Source of the DNA: Fidelibacterota bacterium
Lineage (GTDB): Bacteria > Pseudomonadota > Alphaproteobacteria > Rhodospirillales > Rhodospirillaceae
NCBI GenBank assembly: GCA_947476895.1
Contig: CANJRX010000001.1
Span: 558,865-622,864, forward strand
Direction: 5' to 3'
Length of the DNA stretch: 64,000 nucleotides
Within the stretch, counting starts at the first letter, position 1. Every line of letters begins with the position of its first letter. The position numbers and the translations under genes were made by a program. Of the stretch, positions 1 through 10,227 are shown in pieces. Below the pieces are notes generated by a model. That model was not told the origin of the DNA. It ran no database searches and saw only the letters and a program-made list of their open reading frames with translations.

Positions 1-1087
1 GGCCGCGCAAATCTTCTTCGCCATCGAACAATATATCGTAGACCCGCACAAATTCAGGATGAGTCTCCAACTGTTTTTTTGTAACGGCTTTGCGGTTGAG
101 CCGCTGTTGAAGATCGGCGAAAGGTGCGGGGTCGTCACCTTGGCCGCGCACGAGCAATTCACCGTCCAAGACTGCGTCGAACGTCGAGCGCGCGGTGACA
201 TCCGGGAAGGTGTGGGAAATATCGTCGCCGGAGCGGGCGAACAGGCGCGGCGTGTCGGTTGTTGACCCGGCGATCTGAACGCGGATGCCGTCCCACTTCC
301 ACTCGGCGACAAAATCCGCCGGGTCCAGCGTTGTGAAATCTTTGTCCTCAATGGCGTGCGATAGCATGAACGGGCGGAATGCGGTGCCCCGTACGGTTAC
401 GGGTTTCGGCCCACGCTTTTCCGTCCATGCAAAAATCTCGGTGTAGGGCGGCTCCTGCCCGTGCCAGACTTCTTCAAGGTTGGCGAGATCCAGTTCGCCC
501 CATTGCGCAAGGGCGGTTTTTGTCAGGCGCGCGGATACGCCGATACGCAAGCCGCCGGTCAATAGTTTCAGCAAGGCCCAGCGGCCGGTGGCGTCGAGAC
601 CGTCCATCCAGGTCGCAATGATATCAGCAACCTTAGACTTCGGCGCGGCGCGCAAGGTGGCGACAATCGCGCTCAAGGTGGGCGGCGGTGCGGCGTTACC
701 GCCTGTCGGCCACAACAGCGCGATGGTTTCCGCAAGATCACCAACGTAATCGTAAGAATAGGAAAACAGCACCGGGTCCGTGCGCGCGGAGATCAGTTGG
801 CGTAGCAGTGCCGGTTTAGCGTGGGGAATATCGAGCGTGCCCGCGAGTGCCGCCAACCCATAGCCGCGATCGGGGTCCGGCGTGTTGGCAAAGTAATCTA
901 TCAGCAGGCGCAGTTTTCCGAGGCGCGACGGCTGGTAGACGAGATGATCTAAAAGCGCTGCGAATGCGTTCGGTGCAGCAAATCCTGTGGCTAAACGGCG
1001 CTGTTCAGCTACACGGTTTATCTCCGTAGCTCTCGCTTCTTCGAGAGTTAGCGCGCCGGGACTGTTGTTGCGAAAAAGTTCGGCCAT
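1..1087 (-). CDS. ATP-dependent DNA ligase, C-terminus cut off by window edge
   Basis: The protein begins MAELFRNNSPGALTL and is open to the left edge, so only about 362 N-terminal residues are present. An all-helical N-terminal domain (about residues 1-200) precedes the nucleotidyltransferase motif I, EWKWDGIR near residue 264, whose Lys is adenylylated in this family. A later DGELLVRG stretch matches motif III. It seals nicks in DNA using ATP and is a non-essential accessory to NAD-dependent LigA, probably in repair. In many proteobacteria such ligases sit beside a metallo-beta-lactamase-fold exonuclease; that partner would lie off the window. An in-frame ATG at 1099 would add MEFS. The family is clear; the subtype is inferred. 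Confidence 0.9.
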   Translation of the reverse strand, partial: MAELFRNNSPGALTLEEARATEINRVAEQRRLATGFAAPNAFAALLDHLVYQPSRLGKLRLLIDYFANTPDPDRGYGLAALAGTLDIPHAKPALLRQLISARTDPVLFSYSYDYVGDLAETIALLWPTGGNAAPPPTLSAIVATLRAAPKSKVADIIATWMDGLDATGRWALLKLLTGGLRIGVSARLTKTALAQWGELDLANLEEVWHGQEPPYTEIFAWTEKRGPKPVTVRGTAFRPFMLSHAIEDKDFTTLDPADFVAEWKWDGIRVQIAGSTTDTPRLFARSGDDISHTFPDVTARSTFDAVLDGELLVRGQGDDPAPFADLQQRLNRKAVTKKQLETHPEFVRVYDILFDGEEDLRG

Positions 1088-1295
1088 TGAAAACTCCATA
1101 GACAAAAGCGCAAAATCGCGCGGTTCATCCTTGATATATTTTCGGAGATTCAAAACAACTAAGGGGGCTCGCTTACGCCCACTATTCACCGACGGCAGCC
1201 TGAAAGTCGGGAGCGTTAAGCCGCAATCAGGACAAGCGATCGCTCGCGGGTACGATCTAATATTTGCACCGCTCGCGCCTGCGGCGCTCGGCACC

Positions 1296-1332
1296 AGCTT
1301 TCGTAAGCTCGCTTTACTCGCTAACGAAAGCT
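1296..1332 (-). terminator. Inverted repeat just 3' of tRNA-Gln
   Basis: AGCTTTCGT (1296-1304) and ACGAAAGCT (1324-1332) form a perfect 9-bp stem with a 19-nt loop, starting six bases past the encoded CCA of the leftward tRNA gene. There is no U tract, so it may be a processing or termination hairpin. The rest of 1100-1295 shows no gene and should hold the ligase promoter. Confidence 0.4.
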
Positions 1333-1337
1333 AGGTG

Positions 1338-1411
1338 TGGCTGGGGAACTAGGATTCGAACCTAGATTAGCGGAGTCAGAGTCCGCTGTCCTACCGTTGG
1401 ACGATTCCCCA
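1338..1411 (-). tRNA. tRNA-Gln (anticodon CTG)
   Basis: Read on the minus strand, the acceptor stem TGGGGAA (from 1411) pairs with TTCCCCA. The D arm, a GCGGA/TCCGC anticodon stem around loop CTCTGAC, and a CTAGG/CCTAG T stem with TTCGAAT loop follow. The anticodon is CTG (Gln), the discriminator base is G, and CCA is encoded at 1340-1338. Length is 74 nt with CCA. It decodes CAG. Confidence 0.97.
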
Positions 1412-1692
1412 GCAGAGGCGCCCATAATTAACCGCCACAATATAAGTGAGGGCGCCGGGGCGTGGAAGGCCGGGATACTTGTCGAAACCGCCTCCGGTTT
1501 CAAGGCTTTTCGCCCCATTTCCCACATCGGTTGGCATTTCACCGGATGTTCGCGCCCGGTCGCTGTATTGGCCTTTCCCGGCCCCTTTCCCCAGGCGGGG
1601 GAAGCCGATAGCATGACCTTATATGTGAAATAAGGGCCGACGGCAGATGGCGCGGGGATTCGCGCCCAGTTCGCGGCGGAAGGCTTGATATA

Positions 1693-2829
1693 ATGACCGA
1701 CGACCGACGGTCCGGCAGCGATTCAGCGCCGACCGCCGCAAGCTCCAACGGGGCTGGCGGCCATGCTGCCAATGGTTACGCCGCAAACGGTAACGTTTTT
1801 GCGGCCATCGACCTTGGCACAAATAACTGCCGCATGCTGGTGGCGCGCCCCAACGCGGGCGATCAGCCGCGGAGCGAAACACGCAGCGATTTCCGCGTCA
1901 TCGATTCATTCTCGCGCATCACACGGCTCGGCGAGGGCGTCAGCGGCTCGGGCCGCCTGTCCGACGATGCCATGGACCGCACCATCGATGCCTTGAAATG
2001 CTGCGCTGAGAAAATGGAACGCCGGCGCGTGAATGCGTCGCGCCAGGTGGCGACCGAAGCGTGCCGCCGCGCCGTCAATTGCTCGGAGTTTCTGGACCGC
2101 GTAACGCGCGAGACCGGTTTGTCGCTCGAAATTATTTCCGCCCATGAAGAAGCCACGCTCGCCTTAAAAGGCTGCGCCGCACTTCTGGATTTCAACATGC
2201 CCTACGCGCTGATTTTCGATATCGGCGGCGGCTCTACCGAAGTGTTGTTTGTAAAAATAGAAGGTGCACGCAATCTTGCGGTGCAGGGCTGCATCTCGTT
2301 GCCAATGGGTGTCGTGACTGTTGCCGAAGATTGCGGCGGTGGCGATCTTTGTGGCCGCACCTATCAAGCGGTGTCGGAGCGCGTGCAGAAATTGCTGGAG
2401 CCTTTCGAAGCTGCTCACGGCATCCGCGATAAAATCTCTGCCGGCGTCACACAGATGATCGGCACATCGGGCACCGTCACAACGCTCGGCGGTTTGCACT
2501 TAGGCCTGGAACGCTATGACCGCGCGGCGGTTGACGGTTTGACGCTGGAATTCGAAGCTTTGCACGCCACCAGTCAAGGCCTTTGCGGCAAGACATTGCA
2601 GCAACGTGCGGCGGAACCCTGCATCGGTTGGCAGCGTGCGGATTTGATGCTGGCCGGCTGCGCGATCCTTGAAGCCATCTGCCGCATGTGGCCCGTGGGT
2701 CGTTTGAAAATCGCCGACCGCGGTTTACGCGAAGGTCTACTGATGGATTTGATCCACCCCGCAAATTTGAAAGTCGAACCAGGCCGCATGCACGCGGTGC
2801 CCGCCTATGCCCCGTTGTCGCCGTTATGA
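1693..2829 (+). CDS. Ppx/GppA family phosphatase
   Basis: A 378-residue protein of the actin-like ASKHA fold. The phosphate-1 loop AIDLGTNNCRML is near residue 38, the second ATP-loop FDIGGGSTEVLF near 177, and IGTSGTVTTLGG follows. These are hallmarks of exopolyphosphatase / guanosine pentaphosphate phosphohydrolase. Being shorter than 500-residue E. coli Ppx, it has only the catalytic core without the C-terminal helical domains, a form usual in alphaproteobacteria. The substrate (polyphosphate or pppGpp) cannot be told from sequence. The first 35 residues are low-complexity Ala/Gly/Asn. GGAAGG lies 9 nt before the start. Its TGA overlaps the rlmE ATG (ATGA), so the two are translationally coupled. 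Confidence 0.92.
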   Translation: MTDDRRSGSDSAPTAASSNGAGGHAANGYAANGNVFAAIDLGTNNCRMLVARPNAGDQPRSETRSDFRVIDSFSRITRLGEGVSGSGRLSDDAMDRTIDALKCCAEKMERRRVNASRQVATEACRRAVNCSEFLDRVTRETGLSLEIISAHEEATLALKGCAALLDFNMPYALIFDIGGGSTEVLFVKIEGARNLAVQGCISLPMGVVTVAEDCGGGDLCGRTYQAVSERVQKLLEPFEAAHGIRDKISAGVTQMIGTSGTVTTLGGLHLGLERYDRAAVDGLTLEFEALHATSQGLCGKTLQQRAAEPCIGWQRADLMLAGCAILEAICRMWPVGRLKIADRGLREGLLMDLIHPANLKVEPGRMHAVPAYAPLSPL

Positions 2830-3557
2830 GCCAAGGTAAAGGCGGCAAAAGCAAAGTCGGCAAAGGTAAGGCTGCCACACCTGCGCGTGGTCACGGCGGC
2901 CGCGGGCTAACAGTGCGCGTGAAAACATCTGAAGGCCGCACGGTCGGTTCGCAGCGTTGGTTGCAACGCCAGTTGAACGATCCCTATGTCGCGCGCGCGC
3001 GGGCCGAAGGCTTTCGCAGCCGTGCGGCTTTCAAACTCATGGAGCTGGATGACAAGTATCACTTCCTCGCCAAGGGCAAGAAGGTGGTGGACCTGGGCGC
3101 GGCCCCCGGCGGCTGGACGCAAATCGCCGTCGATCGTGTGAAGGCCGGCCTGCCCGGCGGCGGTGCGGTGGTCGGCATCGACATCAATGAATGGGAGCCC
3201 ATCGCCCACGCCACCTGCATGACGCTCGACTTCCTCGATCCCAAAGCGCCGGACCTGTTGAAGGAAGCGCTCGGTGGCCCCGCTGATGTGGTGTTGTCCG
3301 ACATGGCGTCGCCGACAACCGGCCACGGCATGACCGACCACATCCGCATCATGGCGCTCGCGGAAACCGCCTGGATGTTCGCCGAAGAAGTGCTGGCCCC
3401 CGGCGGCGCATTTATCTGCAAAGTTTTTCAGGGCGGCACCGAGGCCGGGCTTTTGAAACAAATCAAAGCCCGCTGCGCGACCGTCCGCCACGCCAAGCCC
3501 CCCGCCAGCCGCAAAGATTCGGCCGAGATCTATGTCATCGGCACGGGCTTTAGGTGA
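2826..3557 (+). CDS. rlmE: 23S rRNA (uridine-2'-O)-methyltransferase RlmE
   Basis: A 243-residue FtsJ/RrmJ methyltransferase. The SAM-binding motif VVDLGAAPGGWTQ lies at about 87-99. The K-D-K-E tetrad is visible in SRAAFKL, LSDMASP, FICKVFQGG and SAEIYVIG. In the family it methylates the 2'-O of U2552 in the ribosomal A loop, late in 50S assembly. The first 35 residues are a Lys/Gly-rich basic tail beyond the E. coli start. ATG 2826 was chosen because it overlaps the upstream TGA; longer in-frame reading would run back through the Ppx gene. The stop overlaps the next GTG start. Confidence 0.95.
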   Translation: MSQGKGGKSKVGKGKAATPARGHGGRGLTVRVKTSEGRTVGSQRWLQRQLNDPYVARARAEGFRSRAAFKLMELDDKYHFLAKGKKVVDLGAAPGGWTQIAVDRVKAGLPGGGAVVGIDINEWEPIAHATCMTLDFLDPKAPDLLKEALGGPADVVLSDMASPTTGHGMTDHIRIMALAETAWMFAEEVLAPGGAFICKVFQGGTEAGLLKQIKARCATVRHAKPPASRKDSAEIYVIGTGFR

Positions 3558-4124
3558 CGCATACGTTGGTTGTCGGCGGCAGCGGTATGCTGGCCGGCAT
3601 GTGTATCGCTCGCGCGAGTCGCGGCGAAACCGTTTCTGTCGTCGCGCGCGACATCGAGAAGTTGATCACGCTCGCGGCTCAAGTGAAAGTGGGCGCGGGG
3701 CGCGGGGCGCGTCGTGCCGGTCGCGATCAATTATAGCGATCCCGCTTTCAATCGTATTCTCGCCGATCTGACGGCGGAACATGGAAAGCCCACGCTTACC
3801 GTCTGTTGGATTCATGAGGAGACCGCGCCCGAAGCGGCCTTGCAGGCGGGGGCCATCACTAACGGAATCTTCTGGCATGTCCTGGGCAGCGCCGTGGCCG
3901 ACCCGGCGCACCCCGACCGACTGCGTAGCCAGCGAGCCCATTTCAATGACGCCTTGCCCGGCCTCGACTATCGCCAGATCGTTCTGGGTTTCAGGCTCGC
4001 GCCCGACGGCACCGCCCGTTGGAATACCAATGCCGAAATCAGCGGGGATGTCGGGGCGGGCATGGACAATGACCTGCCTCTCAATTTCGTTGGTATCGTC
4101 GAACCCTGGTCGAAACGGCCCTAA
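3554..4124 (+). pseudogene. Short-chain dehydrogenase-like Rossmann gene, broken by a 7-bp tandem duplication
   Basis: The GTG at 3554 overlaps the rlmE stop and begins a Rossmann N-terminus, THTLVVGGSGMLAG, followed by VSVVARDIEKL. That frame stops at 3736. A second frame (MPVAINYSDPAFN onward, to 4124) carries the rest: TVCWIHEETAPEAAL and a C-terminal beta-rich part. The junction contains a direct 7-bp repeat, gcgcggg gcgcggg, at about 3692-3707. Removing one copy restores one frame reading VGAGRVVPVAINYSDP, giving a 187-residue protein. It resembles small NAD(P)-binding oxidoreductases of unknown substrate. This is either a recent pseudogene or an assembly error; the restored reading is my inference. 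Confidence 0.75.
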
Positions 4125-4275
4125 ACGGCCTGAATTGCGAGGCCTTGATTTTAAAGGCTAAATTCACGGTTAGGGGTGTTTTGTCGGCCCTTGCCATCGC
4201 AACTTGTCACCCCATTTAAACCGTGTCATAACCCCGCACCTTTTTAAGAGCGGGTTCTTTAAAAGCGAGATTTGA

Positions 4276-5754
<1,479 letters not shown>

Positions 5755-5784
5755 GCATCGGCCCTTTTTTGTGGGCGTAGCATC

Positions 5785-7074
5785 ATGACGCCCGCCGCCC
5801 GCCTGCAAGCCTGTATTGAACTCCTCGACGAAGTGCTGGACACGGATCGTCCCGCCGACGGCGTGCTCTCGGCCTATTTCCGCCCGCGGCGTTACATCGG
5901 CGCAGGCGATCGGCGCTCCATCTCTGACCAAGTCTGGCGCGTGCTGCGTCACCGCGCGCGGCTAGGCTGGTCGCTTGGCACGGATCACCCCACCGGGCGG
6001 TTGTTTATCGCGGCCAATCTGGTGCGCGGCGAAGGTAAAAATATCGACGCCATCATGGGCCTTTATTCGGGTGCGAAGAACGGCCCTGGAACGCTCGCCG
6101 CCCATGAAAAGCGCATGATCGAACGTGTTCCGACAAAGGACGTCGCCACGGCCCCGCGCGAAGTGAAGCTTGAGTGCCCATGGTGGCTACTCGAAAAATT
6201 CGATGCGGCTTTTGGAGCTGAGGCAGACAACGAACTGGGCGCGCTCGATAGCGAAGCCGCACTCGATTTGCGCGTCAACACGCTGAAGGCCACGCGCGAT
6301 GACATTGTTGCGTCGCTCAAGGCCGACGGCCGCGACCCAAAGCCCACGCCCTATTCGCCGCTCGGTGTACGCCTGGCAGCCCGCATCAGCCTCGGCGATC
6401 ACGCCGGGTTCAAAGACGGTATGTTCGAAGTACAGGACGAAGCCTCGCAGCTGTGCGCGCAGTTGGTGGATGCGAAACCCGGCATGAACGTGATGGATTT
6501 GTGCGCAGGCGCCGGCGGCAAAACGCTCGCCATGGCCGCCACCATGCAGAACAAAGGCCGCCTTATTGCCTGTGATGTTTCCGTCGGCCGCCTCGAACGT
6601 TCGAAGCTGCGCCTACGTCGCTCGGGTGTTCACAACGCCACGCTCCGTATCCTTGAAGAAAAAGACAAATGGGTCAAACGCCAGGCCGGCACATTCGACC
6701 GTGTGCTAGTGGATGCGCCGTGCTCAGGCACCGGCGCGTGGCGGCGTAATCCCGATGCGCGCTGGCATTTGAAGCCGGAAAATCTGGAATCCTTGCGCAC
6801 GACGCAAGACAGCGTTTTGGAGCAGGGCGCGCCGCTTGTGAAACTTGGCGGTCGGTTGATTTACGCGACCTGCTCGCTGTTGCCCGAAGAAAACACCCAG
6901 CGTGTTGAAGCCTTTCTCGCGGGTCATCCGGCCTTCAAGCCCGTGCCCATTGCCGAGGTTTGGGCGTCCGTGCTGCCTACGCCGTGCCCGACGACCGAAA
7001 ATTTCCTCACCCTCACGCCTTACCGCTACGGCACCGATGGATTTTTTGTGGCGGTTTTGGAGCGGATTTCCTAA
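5785..7074 (+). CDS. RsmB/NOP-family 16S rRNA (cytosine-5)-methyltransferase
   Basis: A 429-residue member of the NOL1/NOP2/Sun family. A helical NusB-like N-terminal region (about 1-140) precedes a Rossmann SAM-binding fold with MDLCAGAGGKTLAMA. The catalytic motif PCSGTGAWRRNPDARW and the second conserved Cys in YATCSLLPEEN follow. These enzymes make m5C in rRNA through a covalent Cys intermediate. The architecture fits RsmB (m5C967), but paralogues methylate other positions, so no symbol is given. It starts 30 nt after guaB and is probably co-transcribed. Confidence 0.9.
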   Translation: MTPAARLQACIELLDEVLDTDRPADGVLSAYFRPRRYIGAGDRRSISDQVWRVLRHRARLGWSLGTDHPTGRLFIAANLVRGEGKNIDAIMGLYSGAKNGPGTLAAHEKRMIERVPTKDVATAPREVKLECPWWLLEKFDAAFGAEADNELGALDSEAALDLRVNTLKATRDDIVASLKADGRDPKPTPYSPLGVRLAARISLGDHAGFKDGMFEVQDEASQLCAQLVDAKPGMNVMDLCAGAGGKTLAMAATMQNKGRLIACDVSVGRLERSKLRLRRSGVHNATLRILEEKDKWVKRQAGTFDRVLVDAPCSGTGAWRRNPDARWHLKPENLESLRTTQDSVLEQGAPLVKLGGRLIYATCSLLPEENTQRVEAFLAGHPAFKPVPIAEVWASVLPTPCPTTENFLTLTPYRYGTDGFFVAVLERIS

Positions 7075-7075
7075 A

Positions 7076-7120
7076 GCATTTTCCGGAAAAGTGGTCTTCC
7101 GGTTTTCCGTAAGAAAATGC
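7076..7120. repeat. REP-like palindromic element between rsmB-like gene and guaA
   Basis: The outer arms GCATTTTC (7076-7083) and GAAAATGC (7113-7120) are perfectly complementary. Inner arms CGGAAAA and TTTTCCG nest inside them, so the whole 45 bp folds into one long hairpin. Elements with this GCATTTTCCGGAAAAGTGG-like core are recurrent intergenic palindromes in Rhizobiales-type genomes (from memory). It may also slow or end rsmB transcription before guaA. Confidence 0.7.
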
Positions 7121-7145
7121 GATAAATAGATAAAGAAGAGATCAT

Positions 7146-8699
7146 ATGGCCGACCGCATTCTGATCATCGATTTTGGTTCGCAAGTCACACAACTGATCG
7201 CGCGCCGCGTACGTGAGATCGGCGTCTATTGCGAAATCCATCCCTTCAACAAAGTCACCGAAGCCAGCCTGAAAGCCTTCGGACCGAAGGGCATTATTCT
7301 TTCTGGCGGTCCGGCCTCGGTTCTCGATATCGACACCCCCAAAGCCGACCCCGCCGTGTTCACGCTGGGCGTGCCGGTTTTGGGCATTTGCTACGGCCAG
7401 CAGACCATGTGCGCGCAATTGGGCGGCGCTGTTGAAGCCGGCCATCACCGCGAATTCGGCCGCGCCTCCGTCGAAGTCACGGGCACCTGCGGTTTGTTCG
7501 ACGGCCCCTGGAAAGTGGGCGAACGTCAACAAGTGTGGATGAGCCACGGCGACCGCGTGACCAAAATTCCTGATGGCTTCAAAGTTGTCGGCGTCAGCGA
7601 AGGTGCCCCCTTCGCCGCCATCGCCAATGAAGAACGCCGCTTCTACGGCGTGCAGTTTCACCCCGAAGTCGTACATACGCCGAACGGCACCGCGCTCTAC
7701 CGCAAATTCGTGCGCGACATTTGCGGCTGCAGCGGCGATTGGACCATGGGCGCGTTCAAAGCCCAGGCCATCAAAGCCGTGCGCGATCAAGTCGGTAAAG
7801 GCCGTGTAATTTGCGGTCTATCTGGTGGGGTTGATTCATCCGTCGTCGCTGCGTTGTTGCACGAAGCCATCGGCGATCAACTGACCTGCGTGCTGGTCGA
7901 CCACGGCCTCATGCGCCTGGGCGAGACCGAACAAGTCGTGAAAGTTTTCCGCGACCAATTCAAAGTCAATCTCGTGGCGCGCGACGCCTCCGATCTGTTC
8001 TTGGGCCGCTTGGCCGGCAAAACCGACCCTGAAAAGAAACGCAAAACGATTGGCGCAACTTTCATCGACGTGTTCGAAGAAGAAGCCAAAAAAATCGGCG
8101 GCGCTGATTTCCTCGCGCAAGGCACGCTGTACCCGGACGTGATCGAGTCCGTGTCGTTCCACGGCGGCCCCAGCGTCACCATCAAATCGCACCACAACGT
8201 CGGCGGCTTGCCGGCGCGCATGAACATGAAGCTGGTGGAACCGCTGCGCGAACTGTTCAAAGACGAAGTGCGCGTGTTGGGCCGCGAGCTGGGTTTGCCC
8301 GATGAAATGGTCGGCCGCCACCCGTTCCCGGGCCCGGGCCTCGCCATCCGCATCCCCGGCCAGGAAATCACGCGCGAGCGCTTGGATATTTTGCGCCAGA
8401 CCGACGCGATCTACCTCGACGAAATTCGCAAAGCCGGACTTTACGATGTCATCTGGCAAGCCTTCGCCGTGCTGCTGCCCGTACGCACCGTCGGCGTCAT
8501 GGGCGACGGCCGCACCTATGATTACGCGGTGGCGTTGCGCGCTGTGACTTCGACCGACGGCATGACCGCCGACTTCTATCCCTACGACATGGCCTTCCTG
8601 GGCCGCGTTGCCAACCGCATCATCAACGAAGTCCGCGGCGTAAACCGCGTGACCTATGATGTGACGAGCAAACCGCCAGGCACGATTGAGTGGGAGTAG
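7146..8699 (+). CDS. guaA: GMP synthase (glutamine-hydrolysing)
   Basis: A 517-residue two-domain enzyme. The class I glutamine amidotransferase (about 1-195) has nucleophile Cys in GICYGQQT and His-Glu in GVQFHPEV. The ATP pyrophosphatase domain has the PP-loop GLSGGVDSS, and the C-terminal dimerisation domain ends PPGTIEWE. It converts XMP, glutamine and ATP to GMP. The length is standard. The 3' end of guaA is a known integration site for genomic islands, and here an A+T-richer accessory locus begins 62 bp downstream. Confidence 0.98.
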   Translation: MADRILIIDFGSQVTQLIARRVREIGVYCEIHPFNKVTEASLKAFGPKGIILSGGPASVLDIDTPKADPAVFTLGVPVLGICYGQQTMCAQLGGAVEAGHHREFGRASVEVTGTCGLFDGPWKVGERQQVWMSHGDRVTKIPDGFKVVGVSEGAPFAAIANEERRFYGVQFHPEVVHTPNGTALYRKFVRDICGCSGDWTMGAFKAQAIKAVRDQVGKGRVICGLSGGVDSSVVAALLHEAIGDQLTCVLVDHGLMRLGETEQVVKVFRDQFKVNLVARDASDLFLGRLAGKTDPEKKRKTIGATFIDVFEEEAKKIGGADFLAQGTLYPDVIESVSFHGGPSVTIKSHHNVGGLPARMNMKLVEPLRELFKDEVRVLGRELGLPDEMVGRHPFPGPGLAIRIPGQEITRERLDILRQTDAIYLDEIRKAGLYDVIWQAFAVLLPVRTVGVMGDGRTYDYAVALRAVTSTDGMTADFYPYDMAFLGRVANRIINEVRGVNRVTYDVTSKPPGTIEWE

Positions 8700-8761
8700 G
8701 CTGGTCGAACCCAGTTTAAGTCTGCAGGACTGCGTCGGACAGCTAGTCAGGAGGAGCGGGG

Positions 8762-10165
8762 ATGAGGCTCAAAACAAATCTTCGAGGGCAAGTAAGGCAA
8801 ACGCCGCTTCCTAAGTGGAAGGCCCTCCTGCCGCTTTTCGAAGCGATAATGAATTCCTTTCAAGCAATTCAAGACGCGGACAAATCGCGACATCACTCAA
8901 TAATTATTAAATGCGAAAGGGAAAATTCTCTCGCTCTTGGTGATGTTGATGCGCCGTTTATTAAATTCACGGTAGTCGATACGGGCGTCGGTTTTGACGA
9001 TGACAACTTTGATTCGTTCAATACCGCATTTTCCGAATACAAGTATGACCGGGGTGGCAAGGGTCTCGGCCGGATTATGTGGCTAGTGGCTTTTGAAAAA
9101 GCCGAAATCGATAGCATATTTTATGAGCGTGACACCGCTCATCCTTGGCGTCGCCAATTTGTGTTTGATACCAATTATGACCCTGACCATGCTCCGCCGG
9201 TAGCGATCGCCACGGGTACCGCTGGAACTACACTAACACTTTCCGGATTTCTATCTCCCTACAAGGAAGAATGCCCCCGCGCATTTGACGCCTTAGCGCA
9301 GAGGATAATCGAACACTTCATCCTTATTCTCCTGCGCCCGGATTGCCCTAGGATTGAAGTGCATCTGGATGGGCAAAAACACTCAATTAACGACATCTTC
9401 CGCAAAAACTATCAGGCAAATGCCTCGGAACACTCATTTACGATTCGTGAAACGCGCTTCACACTGCACGGCTTCAAAATCACTTCCCCTCGTGCAAACA
9501 AACATAGACTTATTTATGCCGCAAACTCGCGCGGAGTGTTGACAGAGAATTTGGATGAGTTCATCCCCAATCTTTCTTCCAAGCTTTCCGAAAGCGACGG
9601 CACTCAGTTTGTGTATTTGGCAATCGTTCAAAGCGCCCACCTCGATCAAAAGGTCAATAATTTCAGAACGGACTTTGATATTGCGGGGGTGGAAAGCGTC
9701 GATGCGGAGCAGCGCGGACAGTTAAGTCTCATTACGTCTGACATTGTTTCGAAGCATGAAATTCGAACACAATGTATTGCTGCGATTAATGCAGCCCTGA
9801 CCGATTACATTCTTTCACTGAATGCTGCGAAGGTCGAAAAGATCTTTAAGTACGTTAAAGATGAAGCTCCGCAGTACAAACCGCTTATGCGGTATAAAGA
9901 CCAGTTTATAGACAATATCGCGCCGAATGCCACCAAGCTCGACATGGAAATGGCTCTCCACAAAGAACTTCACCAGCGGGAAGTGGATATAAAGCGGGAG
10001 AGCAATAGAATGATATCGGGTGCCGAGAAAATTGAAGACTATGAAGCCTACCGAACCCGGTTGTCAGAGTTCATGGAACGATATGCGGAACTCGGTACTG
10101 CCGCTCTTGCGCATCATGTGATGCATCGAAAGATAATCATCGAATTCCTTGAAAAAAACCGATAG
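8762..10165 (+). CDS. GHKL (Hsp90/MutL/MORC-like) ATPase, N-terminal part of a split ATPase-nuclease
   Basis: This 467-residue frame opens with a Bergerat ATP fold. Motif N is FEAIMNSFQA (Glu27, Asn31), G1 is VVDTGVGFDD (Asp73), and the lid is DRGGKGLGRIMWL (about 96-108), followed by GTAGTTLTL. The rest, from about 190, has a transducer-like beta-alpha region and a helical C-terminal half. The GGKGLGR form resembles prokaryotic MORC/MutL-type ATPases described in restriction-like contexts. SD AGGAGG precedes ATG 8762. Composition is clearly more A+T-rich than flanking genes, suggesting transfer. The frame ends just after a slippery heptamer, and the -1 frame continues into a nuclease domain. 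Defence is inferred; biochemical function is unknown. Confidence 0.85.
   Translation: MRLKTNLRGQVRQTPLPKWKALLPLFEAIMNSFQAIQDADKSRHHSIIIKCERENSLALGDVDAPFIKFTVVDTGVGFDDDNFDSFNTAFSEYKYDRGGKGLGRIMWLVAFEKAEIDSIFYERDTAHPWRRQFVFDTNYDPDHAPPVAIATGTAGTTLTLSGFLSPYKEECPRAFDALAQRIIEHFILILLRPDCPRIEVHLDGQKHSINDIFRKNYQANASEHSFTIRETRFTLHGFKITSPRANKHRLIYAANSRGVLTENLDEFIPNLSSKLSESDGTQFVYLAIVQSAHLDQKVNNFRTDFDIAGVESVDAEQRGQLSLITSDIVSKHEIRTQCIAAINAALTDYILSLNAAKVEKIFKYVKDEAPQYKPLMRYKDQFIDNIAPNATKLDMEMALHKELHQREVDIKRESNRMISGAEKIEDYEAYRTRLSEFMERYAELGTAALAHHVMHRKIIIEFLEKNR
10153..10159 (+). other. A AAA AAC slippery heptamer (possible -1 frameshift site)
   Basis: In the ATPase frame the codons here are gaA AAA AAC, then CGA and a TAG stop at 10163. 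A -1 slip re-pairs AAA AAA and continues as CCG ATA GCT, joining LEKK to PIALDKKTGRYPLEEVVHN and on into the nuclease. A single missing A (seven instead of eight) explains the same arrangement. A GGGAGG/CCTCTT hairpin (10183-10197) lies about 23 nt downstream, farther than the usual 5-9 nt for a stimulator. Confidence 0.6.
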
Positions 10166-10227
10166 CTCTAGACAAAAAGACAGGGAGGTATCCTCTTGAG
10201 GAGGTCGTACATAATATTATTTTCCCG

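Noticed and set aside
1689-1694. TATAAT immediately at the Ppx/GppA start codon
   Set aside because: It overlaps the ATG itself and no -35 fits, while GGAAGG is well placed as ribosome site. It is probably chance.
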